64,000 nt of DNA, taken from contig NC_079914.1 of NCBI RefSeq assembly GCF_024868665.1, positions 6,291,984 through 6,355,983 of the forward strand, given 5' to 3'. Below are positions 50,340 to 61,476 of this stretch, in pieces. The position numbers were made by a program, and so were the translations under genes. The stretch is from Triplophysa rosa. Lineage: Eukaryota > Chordata > Actinopteri > Cypriniformes > Nemacheilidae. Numbering within the stretch: position 1 is the first letter of the stretch; each line of letters begins with the position of its first letter. The notes under the pieces were generated by a model that made no database searches, had not been told where the DNA came from, and saw nothing but the letters and a program-made list of their open reading frames with translations.

Positions 50340-50690
50340 GGCCATTCCGGGACTGAACAAAAGAGTGCATTGAAATCCCCTGAACGCGGACAGCGGCCGC
50401 GTTCATTCGACCGCCGAATGTTAACGTTTATCGGGGTGAATATAAACCCTGAGCTGCGGAAGTGTGATTCGGAGGCGCATACAGCAGTAAAAGTGCTTTA
50501 CCTTCAGAGGTGTGACTCCGCCATCCTTGTTTCCTCCTCCTTTCCAGCAGTGCTGCTGCAGCTCGAGCTCCCCTCCCCAGCGCGCGTCACACGCACGCAT
50601 TACAGACGCGTCACGAGACTTCTGGAACTCCCTTTTATTTTTGTTTTGAAAGTATTGCAGTACATACAGACGCAATAAATGGCACTGGGT
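50340..50690 (-). promoter_or_regulatory. CpG-rich segment with candidate shoc2 non-coding exon 1
   Basis: CpG-dense sequence ('gacagcggccgcgttcattc'). On the minus strand 'aaggatggcggagtcacacc' runs into 'tctgaag|gtaaag', a good splice donor, giving a candidate first exon with lower edge 50502. It contains a tiny upstream reading frame (ATG to TGA, six codons). Head-to-head placement about 0.9 kb from the bbip1 first exon fits the divergent SHOC2-BBIP1 arrangement in mammals. The exon would be spliced over ~19.4 kb to exon 2. Inference from sequence only. Confidence 0.45.
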
Positions 50691-51414
50691 GTGATCAGTA
50701 GGGAAAGTGGCGTATTGGAGGACGGATGTTTTTGTATGTGGTTGGTTTATTTGCTGTAATGATGTCCAATAATGTGTAATTACTTAATAATAGATTATAG
50801 AGAGTGGTGTATGTGCAGCTAATAATTGTTATTATTATGACAATATGATGTTAAAATGAAGGTAAAATATAGTTTGTTTTCTATAATCAAATTATATTTT
50901 TTATTTAAGGGGAAAATATTATCCTGAGATTCAGCATTTGCTTTATGGACGACTGATTTTCTATGCAGTTCAATTAATAACTCGCATACAATTTCACTCT
51001 AAAAAAACTCTAAAAAAATGTTGATTCTCGTCGAATCAACGACTACTTCATTTCAACAGTCCAGAATCATTTATTTTAAACAATAAAACACAAAGATGCT
51101 TACATTAAGAAATAACAATAATACTAAAACCGACAATATACCATTCATACACAATTTGACTTACACAGTTTTTGAAGTAAATATAATTATGAACGCAAAT
51201 TAATTGCGGGTGTTTTAGAACTGGGTTTGAATGTCCTTGCCTCATAAAAAAGTGATTTAAAGATACATTACAAATAATACATACATATTTAAAGATTCAT
51301 ACAAAAATGTTCTCTCTGTCTTTATCTTTATTGGCTTACCACATTCATCTGTTTTTAAAAATCCAACACAACGTTAAAGGCACCTCTGTGGCACAAGGCG
51401 GCAGCAGCGGCTTG

Positions 51415-51490
51415 CAAGTCTCGCGACAGTGGAGTGGAGGGGAGAAGAATCTAAACCGGAAGTGTACATAACCAGCTGAGGAGATAAACG
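51415..51490 (+). promoter_or_regulatory. bbip1: bbip1 promoter and first (non-coding) exon, candidate
   Basis: 'tctcgcgaca' at 51419 differs by one base from the TCTCGCGAGA core-promoter motif, and 'aaccggaagtg' at 51454 is a strong ETS site. Both are typical of TATA-less housekeeping promoters. The following sequence ends at a donor 'aaacg|gtaaat' (51490/51491). The transcription start itself cannot be fixed. Confidence 0.5.
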
Positions 51491-51936
51491 GTAAATCCTT
51501 TAATTTATGTTTTATATTTCTATGCATGTAGAGCAAACTGTCTAAATCGTTTAATAACACTAAGTTGTTTTATTATTTCGCATGTTGTTTATCAGTCATA
51601 CATGACGCTGTCATCTGTAAACAACTTAAGCAAACCTCACGAAACCAAAAGTATTCTTGCAATTTTCAAAATCCGAAGACAGGATAATACATTTTGCCTG
51701 AAGAAAATGAATGTTCAGCATTACAAAGAGTACACAACAGTAATAGTGCAATGTAATAGTGGTAACGATAAGTAGCGTTAGAAAAAAATAAAACAATTTA
51801 TTTTATTTCTTGTGTATTGGGGTCAAATGTGACCATTATTTATTTTTGTGAGAGTTATGCAAATAGCCGAAAAGACTGATGCTGCATAATAATAAACCCG
51901 TCTTTACAGTGCATTAACGGATAACCAAGAAATACA

Positions 51937-52610
51937 ATGCCTGAAGTCAAATCCATGTTAAGAGAGGTTCTACCTAAACAAGGTGAGTATTTTCTGCTCA
52001 ACGGGGTTTTAAGTAGGTGTTTGATTTGCCCAAACTCGCATCAGTGCAGTAGGGTGGAGCTTTTTTTTCACGCCCTTATCTAGACAAATCACATGACAAC
52101 ACCACACAGTGTCAAAATAAACAAAAAAGCTGAAAAACAACCCAGGCAAGCCCTCAGCCATCATATCACACCCACTTCTGTGTGTTTTCTGAAAGCACTC
52201 ACCATAGTTTGGTTTACTGATAAATGAATATAGCTGCCAGTGTTAATATTTTTAAAACAATTAAAGATCTGTGTCCAAATGGCTTAGCAACAAGTCTATC
52301 CCATAGTCTACAACTATAAATACAATACTCTCCCACCAGCTTTTTTTCTAGGTATCGTTATTGGCATCATTACATAAAAAACTAAAATCAGTCAACCATT
52401 ACTTGGTGTTAATCAATTCATGCCCCTTTTTATTCAGGTCAGCTTTCCATGGAGGACGTGCCCACCATGGTCCTGTGCAAACCCAAGCTTTTACCTCTGA
52501 AATCTGTGACGCTGGAGAAACTGGAAAAGATGCAGAAGGAAGCTCAGGAGATCATTAAACAACAAGAACTGGCTTTAAGGCAACAGCAACAGCTTGAACA
52601 AGCAGAGTAG
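51937..52610 (+). CDS. bbip1: BBSome-interacting protein 1, two coding exons, 72 aa
   Basis: Small subunit of the BBSome, the coat complex that moves membrane proteins in and out of cilia; also reported to affect tubulin acetylation. Coding exons are 51937-51982 and 52438-52610, with acceptor 'tctttacag' at 51901-51909, donor 'aag|gtgagt', acceptor 'attcag', and stop TAG at 52608. The product begins '[16 protein letters not shown]', has the conserved '[12 protein letters not shown]' core and ends in a Gln-rich helix ('QQQQLEQAE'). Length fits the short vertebrate isoform; human BBIP1 as I recall it has a longer N-terminus. It is tail to tail with pdcd4. Too exon-split to show as one ORF. Confidence 0.93.
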
Positions 52611-53764
52611 GATACACTACACATGGGACGAAGTACACACTTCCGTTACAACCTAATATCAGCACATATCACTAATGTAGTCAGTCATAATTTGTGTGTA
52701 ATGGTTAGCTGAACAGCCAGATTGAAATGTTCTTTTCTTTGTTTTATTATTTAGCAAGTTACCAGACTATTACAGCTCTGTTTCATGGATTTAATATCAA
52801 TATTCACAAATCAATTGTAAATATATGTTAAAGTGTACTGATATCTGTCAATATGAGCTTTTGTCAAAACATGGCAGCTACTGAATGCATGAGAGCTTTA
52901 TTTTCTCCAGTTAGTATTCCATTCTCTAACTGTTACTATTTAACAAATTCATGTCTTCAGAAATATATATTAAAGTTTTCATTGGTCAAGCATGTTTAAG
53001 CACAGTGAAATGCACTTTTCTTCTAATAATTTTGATTAATAAGATAAATGACAGGTAGCCTACTTTAATGGAAAAAAGCACCAATTACTAGTGAAAAACA
53101 AACATACATTTTAAAGAACACATCACGCTATTATACAGTGATGACAACCATTTTTATTATTTGCCAACCATTTTAAACAAAGAGCATGTAAATTCGGTAC
53201 ATTTTACACCCACCACTCTGCTGAAATATAAAAATAAATGTTCTTGACACTATTCTGTGAAATGATCCCGACTGCTTTACGTTGCCCCGTTTGCCTTTCG
53301 TCATTTAGCCATCAGAAATGGCATCCTTCGAAAGGTCAAGGTGAAAATAAAGGGGAAAAATCATAGGACACAAAAAGCAGCCCAGACGGGAGAAGAGCTT
53401 TGAACTTACAACCCCCACCCCTTTCCCCATTTATAAAGCTCTGTAGGCAAATTTGCAAGTCTATACAAACACTGCTAACTGGAGCAGGAGCGGCAGTGAA
53501 CTCAGAAATACAAATCATGGAATGACCAAGTCATTATAAGTGTGGAACTTTTAGGATTAGCTTATATAAGTCACATCAGAAGGATCAGTTAGATCCTTTT
53601 GATTTAAAAGTGCCTGGTCTTTCGGTCCCACTGTGTTTCGATAGGAGGAACGTTTTAAGTACTTAAACCTTCATGACAAATACAAGCAACTTAAAGAAAT
53701 ATAAAGCTCCAGTTAACATCAACTGGAGCAGCTGCCATGGAACTGGCTCGTGGGGCTCCAGAAC
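52611..53764. other. bbip1 and pdcd4 facing 3' untranslated regions
   Basis: The two genes converge here, with 1.15 kb between stop codons. On plus, 'attaaa' at 52969-52974 is a possible bbip1 poly(A) signal. On minus, 'aataaa' (tttatt at 53153-53158) is a possible pdcd4 signal. If both are used the transcripts end within ~200 bp of each other. No other gene is seen. Confidence 0.45.
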
Positions 53765-56700
53765 TCAGTAGCTTTCAAGTTTAAGGCGCCCACCATCTCC
53801 TTCGCTGATAAACCTCTTTCTACCTCTGAAATAAGAGAGAATTGAAAAGTAATACAGAAATTTAATCTAAATCTATGAAAATGCATATTGTACAGTAAAA
53901 AAATCCAAAAACATCTTTTATCTAAATGGAACTTGCAAAAATCAGTGTAACAATGCCAGGATATTTTAAGTGGTTTGTTTATTCAAACAACTATATCCCA
54001 ACTATAAACTTGTTTAAATTACAACAGTGATGCTCGTCTTACAATTTAAATTGTTCCTTTCAACTTACCGACAAGGACAGAGATCTCGGAGTTTTTTATT
54101 GATGACTCCAGCGTTGAAGCTCTGTTCCACAAACTGCTCCAGAAGCGAGTATGCACACGGCACGTCAATGCTGATATCAGCCATGTCCAGGTAAACCCTC
54201 TCAAATCCCTGCAGGAGGAGGAAGTTCTGATCAGAGCAAGATCTTTAAAACTGCAATAATGCAGATGACCAACAGGTGGCTCCATACCCGTCTCAACTGG
54301 TCAACAGTGATGACCGTAGAGGCGCAGAGACACTTTAGCAACTGTAGGATCATTTGAAGTGTTCGGTCACCTTTAGACTCCAGCACCATGATAACAGCCT
54401 GAGGAGTAACGAAAGTCGTGAACAAAGTGATTTTTTTCCACTTTAGACGTCTGAATGACCGTTTTGTTTGGCAGTGGCACTATTACCTCGTACACAAACT
54501 CGTGATGAAAATGTGGGACTTCTAGTTCTCTCAAGCACCGTTCGGCCTCCACGGTGTCACCTGACAACAGGTACTCCTTAAGCAAGAGATTAACCTGCAA
54601 CAACAATTGCGCAATCCATTATTGACGTTACACAAACAACATTGAGTTACTGAGACTGAAAACATGCTGAAATTTAACGCCCTTTCGAAGACAAAAGGAA
54701 TTTGTTATTTTATGTATCTTGTGGAGGGGGTGTGTCCTTGCCTCTTTGATGAGTTGATTGACAGGCCTCTGGCCGCCGCCCGAGCCCCAGAGGTTGTCGA
54801 TTCGAAGGCCAGTCCACAGACTCATCCTTAGAAGCACGGCCGCACGATCCAGAGCAGCTCTGGAAATGGACCAAATTCAAAGTCTGACACAAATATCAAC
54901 CTACAAATCGCTTTCAGATTCATATTTTAACACCAGACATGTCCTAACCAGACATGCAACGACAAGTTTCCAGCGACAAGTAATTGTCACAGTGGGTCGT
55001 GTGTCACATTTTCTATTTAATCTTAGCCTGTCAGAACACTTCCGATGTTGAATTTAACGTTGTGTTGGTCCAATGAGATTTCACGGAGGGCAGGGTTAAA
55101 ATAAAGAAGAAATAGAAAGAAACAGAAAAACAAAGTCTCATTGCTGGTTGCTTTGTGGTCACAGCTGGTTAGGACAAAAACACAAATTGAAAGACACTTA
55201 ATACCTGGCGTATTCACAATCTACTCGGCCTTTGTAGCCGTCTATGAAGCTTTTGGGAAGGATGTTGTCTGCAACCGCTCTTGCAATGAACTGGCCAACC
55301 ATCTGAAAGACAAAAACAAAGTCACTAGGTATTTTAATATTTCCAGGCAACAACTGCTCATTCAAATAGCCTTCTACTGACTTCACTTGCATCTATTATG
55401 TCAACTCGAAAACACCCAAGACCGTGAGCTCACTGTTTGCACAGGAATCCAAAACAAGGAACCGAAATCAGTGAATACAGGTCACTTGAAGTATGAAACC
55501 AATCCAAGGTTCCTCATCACGACTATGCAAATGAGCGATGGCACATTTTTAAAATGCCACTGGAATTTTGTGTTCGACAGCAAACAGCTTGTTTACACAG
55601 CTGGCAAAATACCCAACATTTGTCCAGAAACACATTTTGTCATACACTAAGAAAACCTAAGAAACAGATGTTGGCATTTGTGCACGTGGTTTTAGCACGT
55701 CTTTCACAATCTGTGTGACATTTGCAGTGGCAAATGGTGCGACGGAGAGGATTGCGTGAACGTGTTTGCACAGCGTTTGGAGCACAAAGCTGAGCCAGCG
55801 TTCTGCACACAGCGAGACAAAAGCACGAGCTCTGGTGTTTCAAAGGAAACAGCTGAAAGTCTCTTGTGACTGGCTGATCTGTACCGCCGGACACACACAG
55901 ACCACAGAGTTTTCATTGTCAACCACAGCCTGACAAAGTCACTTACAGCAAAAATAAACATTCTGTACAAAGAAAGACTGAAACCAAACCGGACATACTG
56001 CAGAGATATGGCGATGGTATTTGGTTCATGAAGACTACTGTGGTTCCTTTTGTCTTGTATAATTATTCAGAGTTAGGATCTTGGACAAATAAAGTATAAG
56101 ATAAAGTCAAAGATGGATCCTATGTAAGGTGCTTATTTGTGCACAATAATGTTACCCGTGGAGCCGTTGGCGTATCTAGTACCAGATCAGGCAACTCCAT
56201 AAGCAGTTTATGGAAGGATGCCTCTACGTCACTGCAAGTGAGCACACGGCCACAGAGCTCGCTGAGCAGCCTCGATGTCAGCTCTCTGTGACTGGCTTTC
56301 GCCTCCAACGATAGCGACACGGCCAGCATGGGCACGTTGCTACGCATGCCGCCCAGGTTCAGCTCGGCAAACAGTTCCTGCAGGAACACAGCGAGATGCC
56401 TTCAAAAACTAGCCATTCAAGAGTGCTGTGCAATATTATTATGATATTAGCAAAATTTAAGACGTGTTTAGAAGATGCAACTCACCGCAACTTCATTGGC
56501 ATCTCCATGCTCAAAGTACTCCTGAACGATAGGAGTGACGGTCTTCTCAAAGGTTTCTTCGTCCAAGGGCAGGACGACGGTCTCGTACACGCAGTTCTCC
56601 TGGAAAGAAACAAAGCTGGGTGAGTTGTTCGCAGGTTTTATCATTAAAATTGTAAGCCAAAGTAACAAGTGTTTCTTACCTGTTCAGCGTCATAATTGGG

Positions 56701-59700
56701 GTCTTTAAAATCAACCTTGTCTTCGTCATAAACAACACCTGCTGGTCCCCATACACCTTTACCTCCAGCTCCACCTATGGATAAAAGTGAAAGCATTGGA
56801 GGAAAATTCAAGTGATCGTTCTACATTTAAGAGAATAATAGTCCACACTAGAACTATGATAAGATATAGAGGAACTATATAGTTGGGATCACTGTCAGAA
56901 AAAAAACATTTTTTCAAGCTGAGGAGTGACAAAACATTGACAGCCAATCAAAATCCAGTTTTAAAGTCTGCGCTCATTTCAAATTTGAAACCGCAGCATA
57001 CAAGCTTTTAATAAACAAAGTTGTTGCTCGCTGGTGTGGGCAGTAATGAAGTTAGTGTTGTAGTTATCATCTTGCCTTTAGTGTGTAAGTAGATACTGTA
57101 TACACTGTTCTCTGAAATAATTACTCAAAACAAAACCGAAGTCTCTTTAACTTACAGCTGGTGACATCATCTCTCGACAGACACCAACCACAAATACCAA
57201 GCAGACTGAACAGAGAAAGAGAAACCGATTCGAACCAATCATTTTTCCGTTGAAATGGGGGAATTTACTCTGCAAGGTCTTAATGTCTATAAACACGAAA
57301 TCTCTGGTCAAAGCCAGAAAAGACCCAACACATCCTACCATGGTGTACAGTAAGACAGATCGATCAACTTGAGTTAAAAATAAACATTGAATTTTTATTA
57401 ACGCTGTGATCGACGTCGTCTCTTTTCAGCTGCATCAGGAAGTGGTTCCTCTGGTTAAAACGCACTATTTGCGTTTGAAGTTAAGCGTCTTTATATGGAA
57501 CATCTACAGCGTTTATTTTTTCATTATGTCAGAACTCAGATTAAAGGGCTTTTAAGAGTGACTAGAGGTTAGGATGAGCGGTGTTGTTTTCCCAAAGCCT
57601 CTAAAGAAGATTGTCAACATGCATTATCCACATTTCAGGCCACTAATGGATTCTATGCTTAAAAGGATGGTTCACCCAAAAATGAAAATCATGTCATTAT
57701 GTACTCATTTCAAACATGGCCATCATGTCATTTCAAACGTCCTTTCTTCTGCAGAACACAAAAGAAGATGATTGTTGGTAGCCAAAGAACATTGGCCCCC
57801 ATTGACTTCCATTGTATGGACACAAAACCACTGAGGCATTTTTCAAAATATCTTCTTTTATTCCAAATGAGATGAAAGAATTTTTAGTTTTGGGTGAACT
57901 TTCCCTTTAAGTCCACACTTGTGTTCAACTGTGGACTTCCAAACCTGTCATGTACGCACCGAAAATTCACATGCATCTAAAAACAAAATTACTCAACGGG
58001 ATCTCCAGCCCTGCCTTGCTGGCTGACATAACCAACAATTATGTAATAGGAACGGGGTGCACAGGACCGACCGCACCATGCTAGAGAGTCAAAATGAGAC
58101 CGTACCATTAACTCGTGTCGTACAGGGAAGAGTCAGATGGTGACGCAAGTGTTAAGCAGCACTCATGACGCAGTAATCTCTCCTAAAACACATCAAATCT
58201 CTCGGCCATCTGGATGATCTTACATCTCAGACGAATAAACGTTCTGAGTCAAGACACAAAGAAAGCCAAGACTGTTACATGATACGGCAAGTGTTGTTCT
58301 CTGCTGCTGGCCATTGTGCTAGCCCACAGAAGCCTTGCGTATGAGGGGCGGATCTGTCTGTCTTTGCCGCACCGATATGTAGGCCACTTCTACAGGCAAA
58401 CCCTTCTCATTAATTCAGGTCTGTTGCACACAAGAGCTTTTAACGTCTTAACAAGAGACCCCCATTGAGCAAATACAATAACTGCGAGTCCACTATGAAT
58501 GTATGTGTGAACTTGAGCTGTTTTGTTGGTGTTTGTGAAGCGTGGCATGTTCTAAGAAAAGGTATATGGCATGTATGCCAAGGCAAGATGGATCAGCTGT
58601 TTGTGTGGTTGGGTTTATAAGAGTACATTGAGGATGCAGGGCTAAAACCAAGCTAACACACACTTGCAATGGGATTCTCTATTCAAACTATTTATATTTT
58701 AACTTAAATTGTTAAAGTGATAATACAATTTGTAAAAGAAAAATGTTGAATTAAAGAAAGCAAGATAAGCATATTTGCTAGTGGTCTTCCACTTTTGGAC
58801 CCCAACATGCCCTTATAAAAACACTAGGTTTTTCTACCCTTGCAATATGACTAGTCTTGTGTTTTTCCATTTGATGCCCTACGACCATATAAATGCAATG
58901 TTCTGGAAACTGCTGGACTTCCGGACCTTTCCACCAGCTCCAAACAATCGACTACAATTCCAAATCCCTGAGTTCCAATTTTTCAGCATTTATGTGCATT
59001 CCAACTTCAATTCAATCAGAATGCCTGCATTTCTTAGAAAAATAAACTATAAAATAAAACACTTTGTCTAAACCTTTCTTAGGCAGGCCTCGTCCTTTCC
59101 CCATTCTTGATTTCCTGTTCAGTTTGCTCTTTGGGCTGGTGGGCAGAACCGCAGACCGGACCGCATCTCCATTATCGCTGACCGAGTCTCCCCGACCCGA
59201 GTCTCTGGATGAGTTCTTCCTCAGACGTCTCTTCACCTTGGCCTTTAGTCTCGCCTCATGGATGCTGCCGGTGGCTATCCAGTTTCCATTGACCTCCTTG
59301 TTGATGTTTTCAGTGAAGGTGGGTTCCTCATCTCCAGATTCGCTCAGATCGACAGCCTCTGCGGAAGGATGACAACGGTTGTATATGTGCATGTGCAAGA
59401 CTTTCGTAAAGTAACAGTCCAGGCAAAAATGTTTGAAAGTTTTCTAAAGTAGTCTAAAATGAAAGTCAAAATTGTGTGATATATTCCCTGTCTTCAAACT
59501 AAGTCTTCCTGTTTCCAAATGAGAAACAGGAGAAAATGTTGATGGAAAAGTATGGAAAAAATCTATCTTTCCCATTTTAATGCTGACAAAAATATTATAT
59601 ATTTTTGAAGACCTTCCATTAACTCTCACAACAATCCAGCTCTGCAAGACTAAAGCGTGTTACTCTTGACCTTGACAACTCTCGTCTCTTATCACGACAA

Positions 59701-59827
59701 ATTCCCTATAGGGTAAATATTTTTAAAGCAATTGTCCACAATAGGAGACAAAACCACCAAAGATCTCAATAAAAATCAACTTACCAACAGGGTTTGCATT
59801 AAGCCATGCCTCGCAGTCAGTTGCCAT
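53765..59827 (-). CDS. pdcd4: Programmed cell death 4, eleven coding exons, 464 aa
   Basis: Tumour-suppressor-type translation inhibitor: its two MA3 domains bind eIF4A and block its helicase role in the eIF4F complex. Coding exons: 59827-59785, 59358-59074, 56774-56680, 56599-56486, 56377-56156, 55302-55205, 54859-54742, 54594-54487, 54398-54288, 54208-54069 and 53825-53765, total 1395 nt (465 codons with stop). Residues ~51-62 are a basic RNA-binding stretch. D67-S68-G69 to S73 is the beta-TrCP degron DSGxxS, adjacent to an S6K-type site (S64). MA3 domains lie at about 155-278 and 320-443. The C-terminus keeps the AKT-type site in 'GRKRFISEGDGGR'. Human PDCD4 is 469 aa. The intron after the 54859-54742 exon begins GC, not GT. 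Start: first Met in exon 2, 'MATDCEAWLN'. Confidence 0.95.
54595..54741 (-). other. pdcd4: pdcd4 intron with GC-AG boundaries
   Basis: On the minus strand the junction reads 'atcaaagag|gcaagg' at the donor and 'gttgttgcag|gttaat' at the acceptor. The flanking exons join in phase (…LIKE | VNLLLKEYL…), exactly where family conservation demands, and no GT donor in phase lies nearby. GC donors are a minor known class (about 1% of vertebrate introns). Confidence 0.88.
56775..59073 (-). other. pdcd4: pdcd4 intron 3, with one MITE
   Basis: The longest pdcd4 intron, 2299 bp, between the exon ending in the Lys-rich 'RGLPKK' region and the exon 'GGAGGKGVWGP'. Apart from the TTAA MITE at 57659-57910 nothing coding is seen. 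The apparent small ORFs have no domain. Confidence 0.7.
57659..57910. mobile_element. TTAA-target MITE, 252 bp, in pdcd4 intron
   Basis: TTAA at 57659-57662 and 57907-57910 flank inverted ends 'aaggatggttcacccaaaaa' and 'ttttgggtgaactttccct'. The interior contains the palindromic pair 'gcagaacacaaaagaagatg' / 'tttcaaaatatcttctttta'. This is the cleanest member here of the family also seen at 2060-2599 and as fragments at 3738 and 11178. Confidence 0.88.
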
Positions 59828-60318
59828 GGTTGGTAAAAATAAATCTGACAGTGTATTAAACGCGTCTTTGCACCTAGAATTAGAAAATAAATTATACTCG
59901 TACATTTTTGGACAAAGCATAAATGAATGAAAACAAACTGCAGTCAGCTGCTCCAATCAGCTTCGTCCATCTGGCTCAAAACACAAGACAGATGAAATGA
60001 ATGGAGCGCATTACCATGCAGAAAAACGCTCCGCAATCCCCAAACAAAGCCTCTTCACAAAGAAATGTTTTAATTGTGTGTTAAATACAATAAATACGGG
60101 TTATATTTCACACACCAATGCATTTACTGCAAGGCGATGCGTGCACGCGCAAGCGCAACGTAAACATAAACAAAGCCAAACGCAATGAGCTGTGAACAAA
60201 CGCTGTTCTTTCATTAATTTAACGCAGTTTGTACAAAAAAACGACACACACTTTTATATCACGCAGTATATCTTTGCATAAAAGGACGGTTAGTCGATAA
60301 AGAACAAATCTCACAAAC

Positions 60319-60560
60319 CTGCTTTCCACCGTAGTCCAAGTTTGCACGTCCTCTCCGTTTGTGTTGATTTTGTGTTCTCTGCCCAGCAACTCGATAGCGT
60401 AATGCTGTCCTACGAGCTCTCCGATTGGTCAGAATAACGGAGGCGGATGAAAGTCGGCCAATGAGAAATTGGATGTCATGAGGCAGGCCTTTCTCGTATT
60501 TTCGACGACGTTGGGCGACCGTCACGCCGCGCGCCGTCTGGTGTTGAATATGGGGACTGC
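60319..60560 (-). promoter_or_regulatory. pdcd4: pdcd4 promoter and non-coding exon 1
   Basis: On the minus strand a donor 'gaaagcag|gtttgtgag' at 60319/60318 closes a candidate first exon. Upstream there is a CCAAT box ('tgaccaatcgg', 60421-60431) and a CpG-rich run up to ~60550 ('ggtcgcccaacgtcgtcg'). Exon 2 then starts at 59873 with acceptor 'attctag'. The exact start site is not determinable. Confidence 0.6.
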
Positions 60561-61474
60561 AGTGATGTCATTACGTAACAGTTTGCGCGTGGTTGAGCAT
60601 TAAGTCACTGTTGTTATCCAATTGATCCAGTTTATTAAGTTAAGGGGTGAAAAGGTTTAAACTTGGATTATATTTGTTATCAGCCCGTCATCGAGTAATT
60701 CCATAACGCACAAGCCAATACATGTCATTGAGGACCGTTGCATAGGTAAATTAAGGTGTTTAGTTGCAGACGTGCATCATGGCATATTAAAGTCATGAGC
60801 ATCATTACAATATTACAAAGAATTAATATTTAACTTTTTATCTAAAACATCCTTGTTATTGCTTGATTAACTCATAAATTGAAGGGAAGCAAATTGGTAC
60901 GTCTGGAAACGCTTTCAGTTATCAAGTCAACAAGACAACGTAATTTCCATAAAGGTTTAATTAAATATTTGCACCAAAGCAACCCATAGCAATTATACAG
61001 AACTTTATTTTTAGAAATCGCGATGCCATTATATAAAACAAAAAAGTTCCAGAACTATTTGAATAAAATACTATCTTAACAACACACACTCAGCTTGTTA
61101 CTTTACACAAATACATTTGAAATCATATAAATAAACATGGTCCAGTTAAAGAATCCCTAAAATCTGAGATCGGTGTACAGTAATGACATGAAGCAAAAGA
61201 AAAATAATATAACCAACTGTAGGCTTATATCTTTTTTCTGGCTTATTCTAAGGCACTTTGAAACTGAAGGCACTTTACACTTAAAATGATAAGGCGCTTT
61301 GAAAATTAAAATATTCAACCACTGAAATAAATTCACGACCTGCAGTTAATAATGAAACACTGAAATAGCAATCAAGACAGACACTTCAGAAAGCAACATT
61401 CACACAAAAAAACCTGAGGATGAATTTGAATTACCTCTTCAAATTTAAATTAGGCACTTCTGAAAGTCTGAAGA
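60561..61474. other. pdcd4 upstream flank, no gene seen
   Basis: AT-rich sequence with no recognisable ORF, repeat end or splice pattern up to the Tc1-like insertion. May hold distal pdcd4 regulatory sequence, but nothing specific can be pointed to. Confidence 0.4.
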
Positions 61475-61476
61475 TA

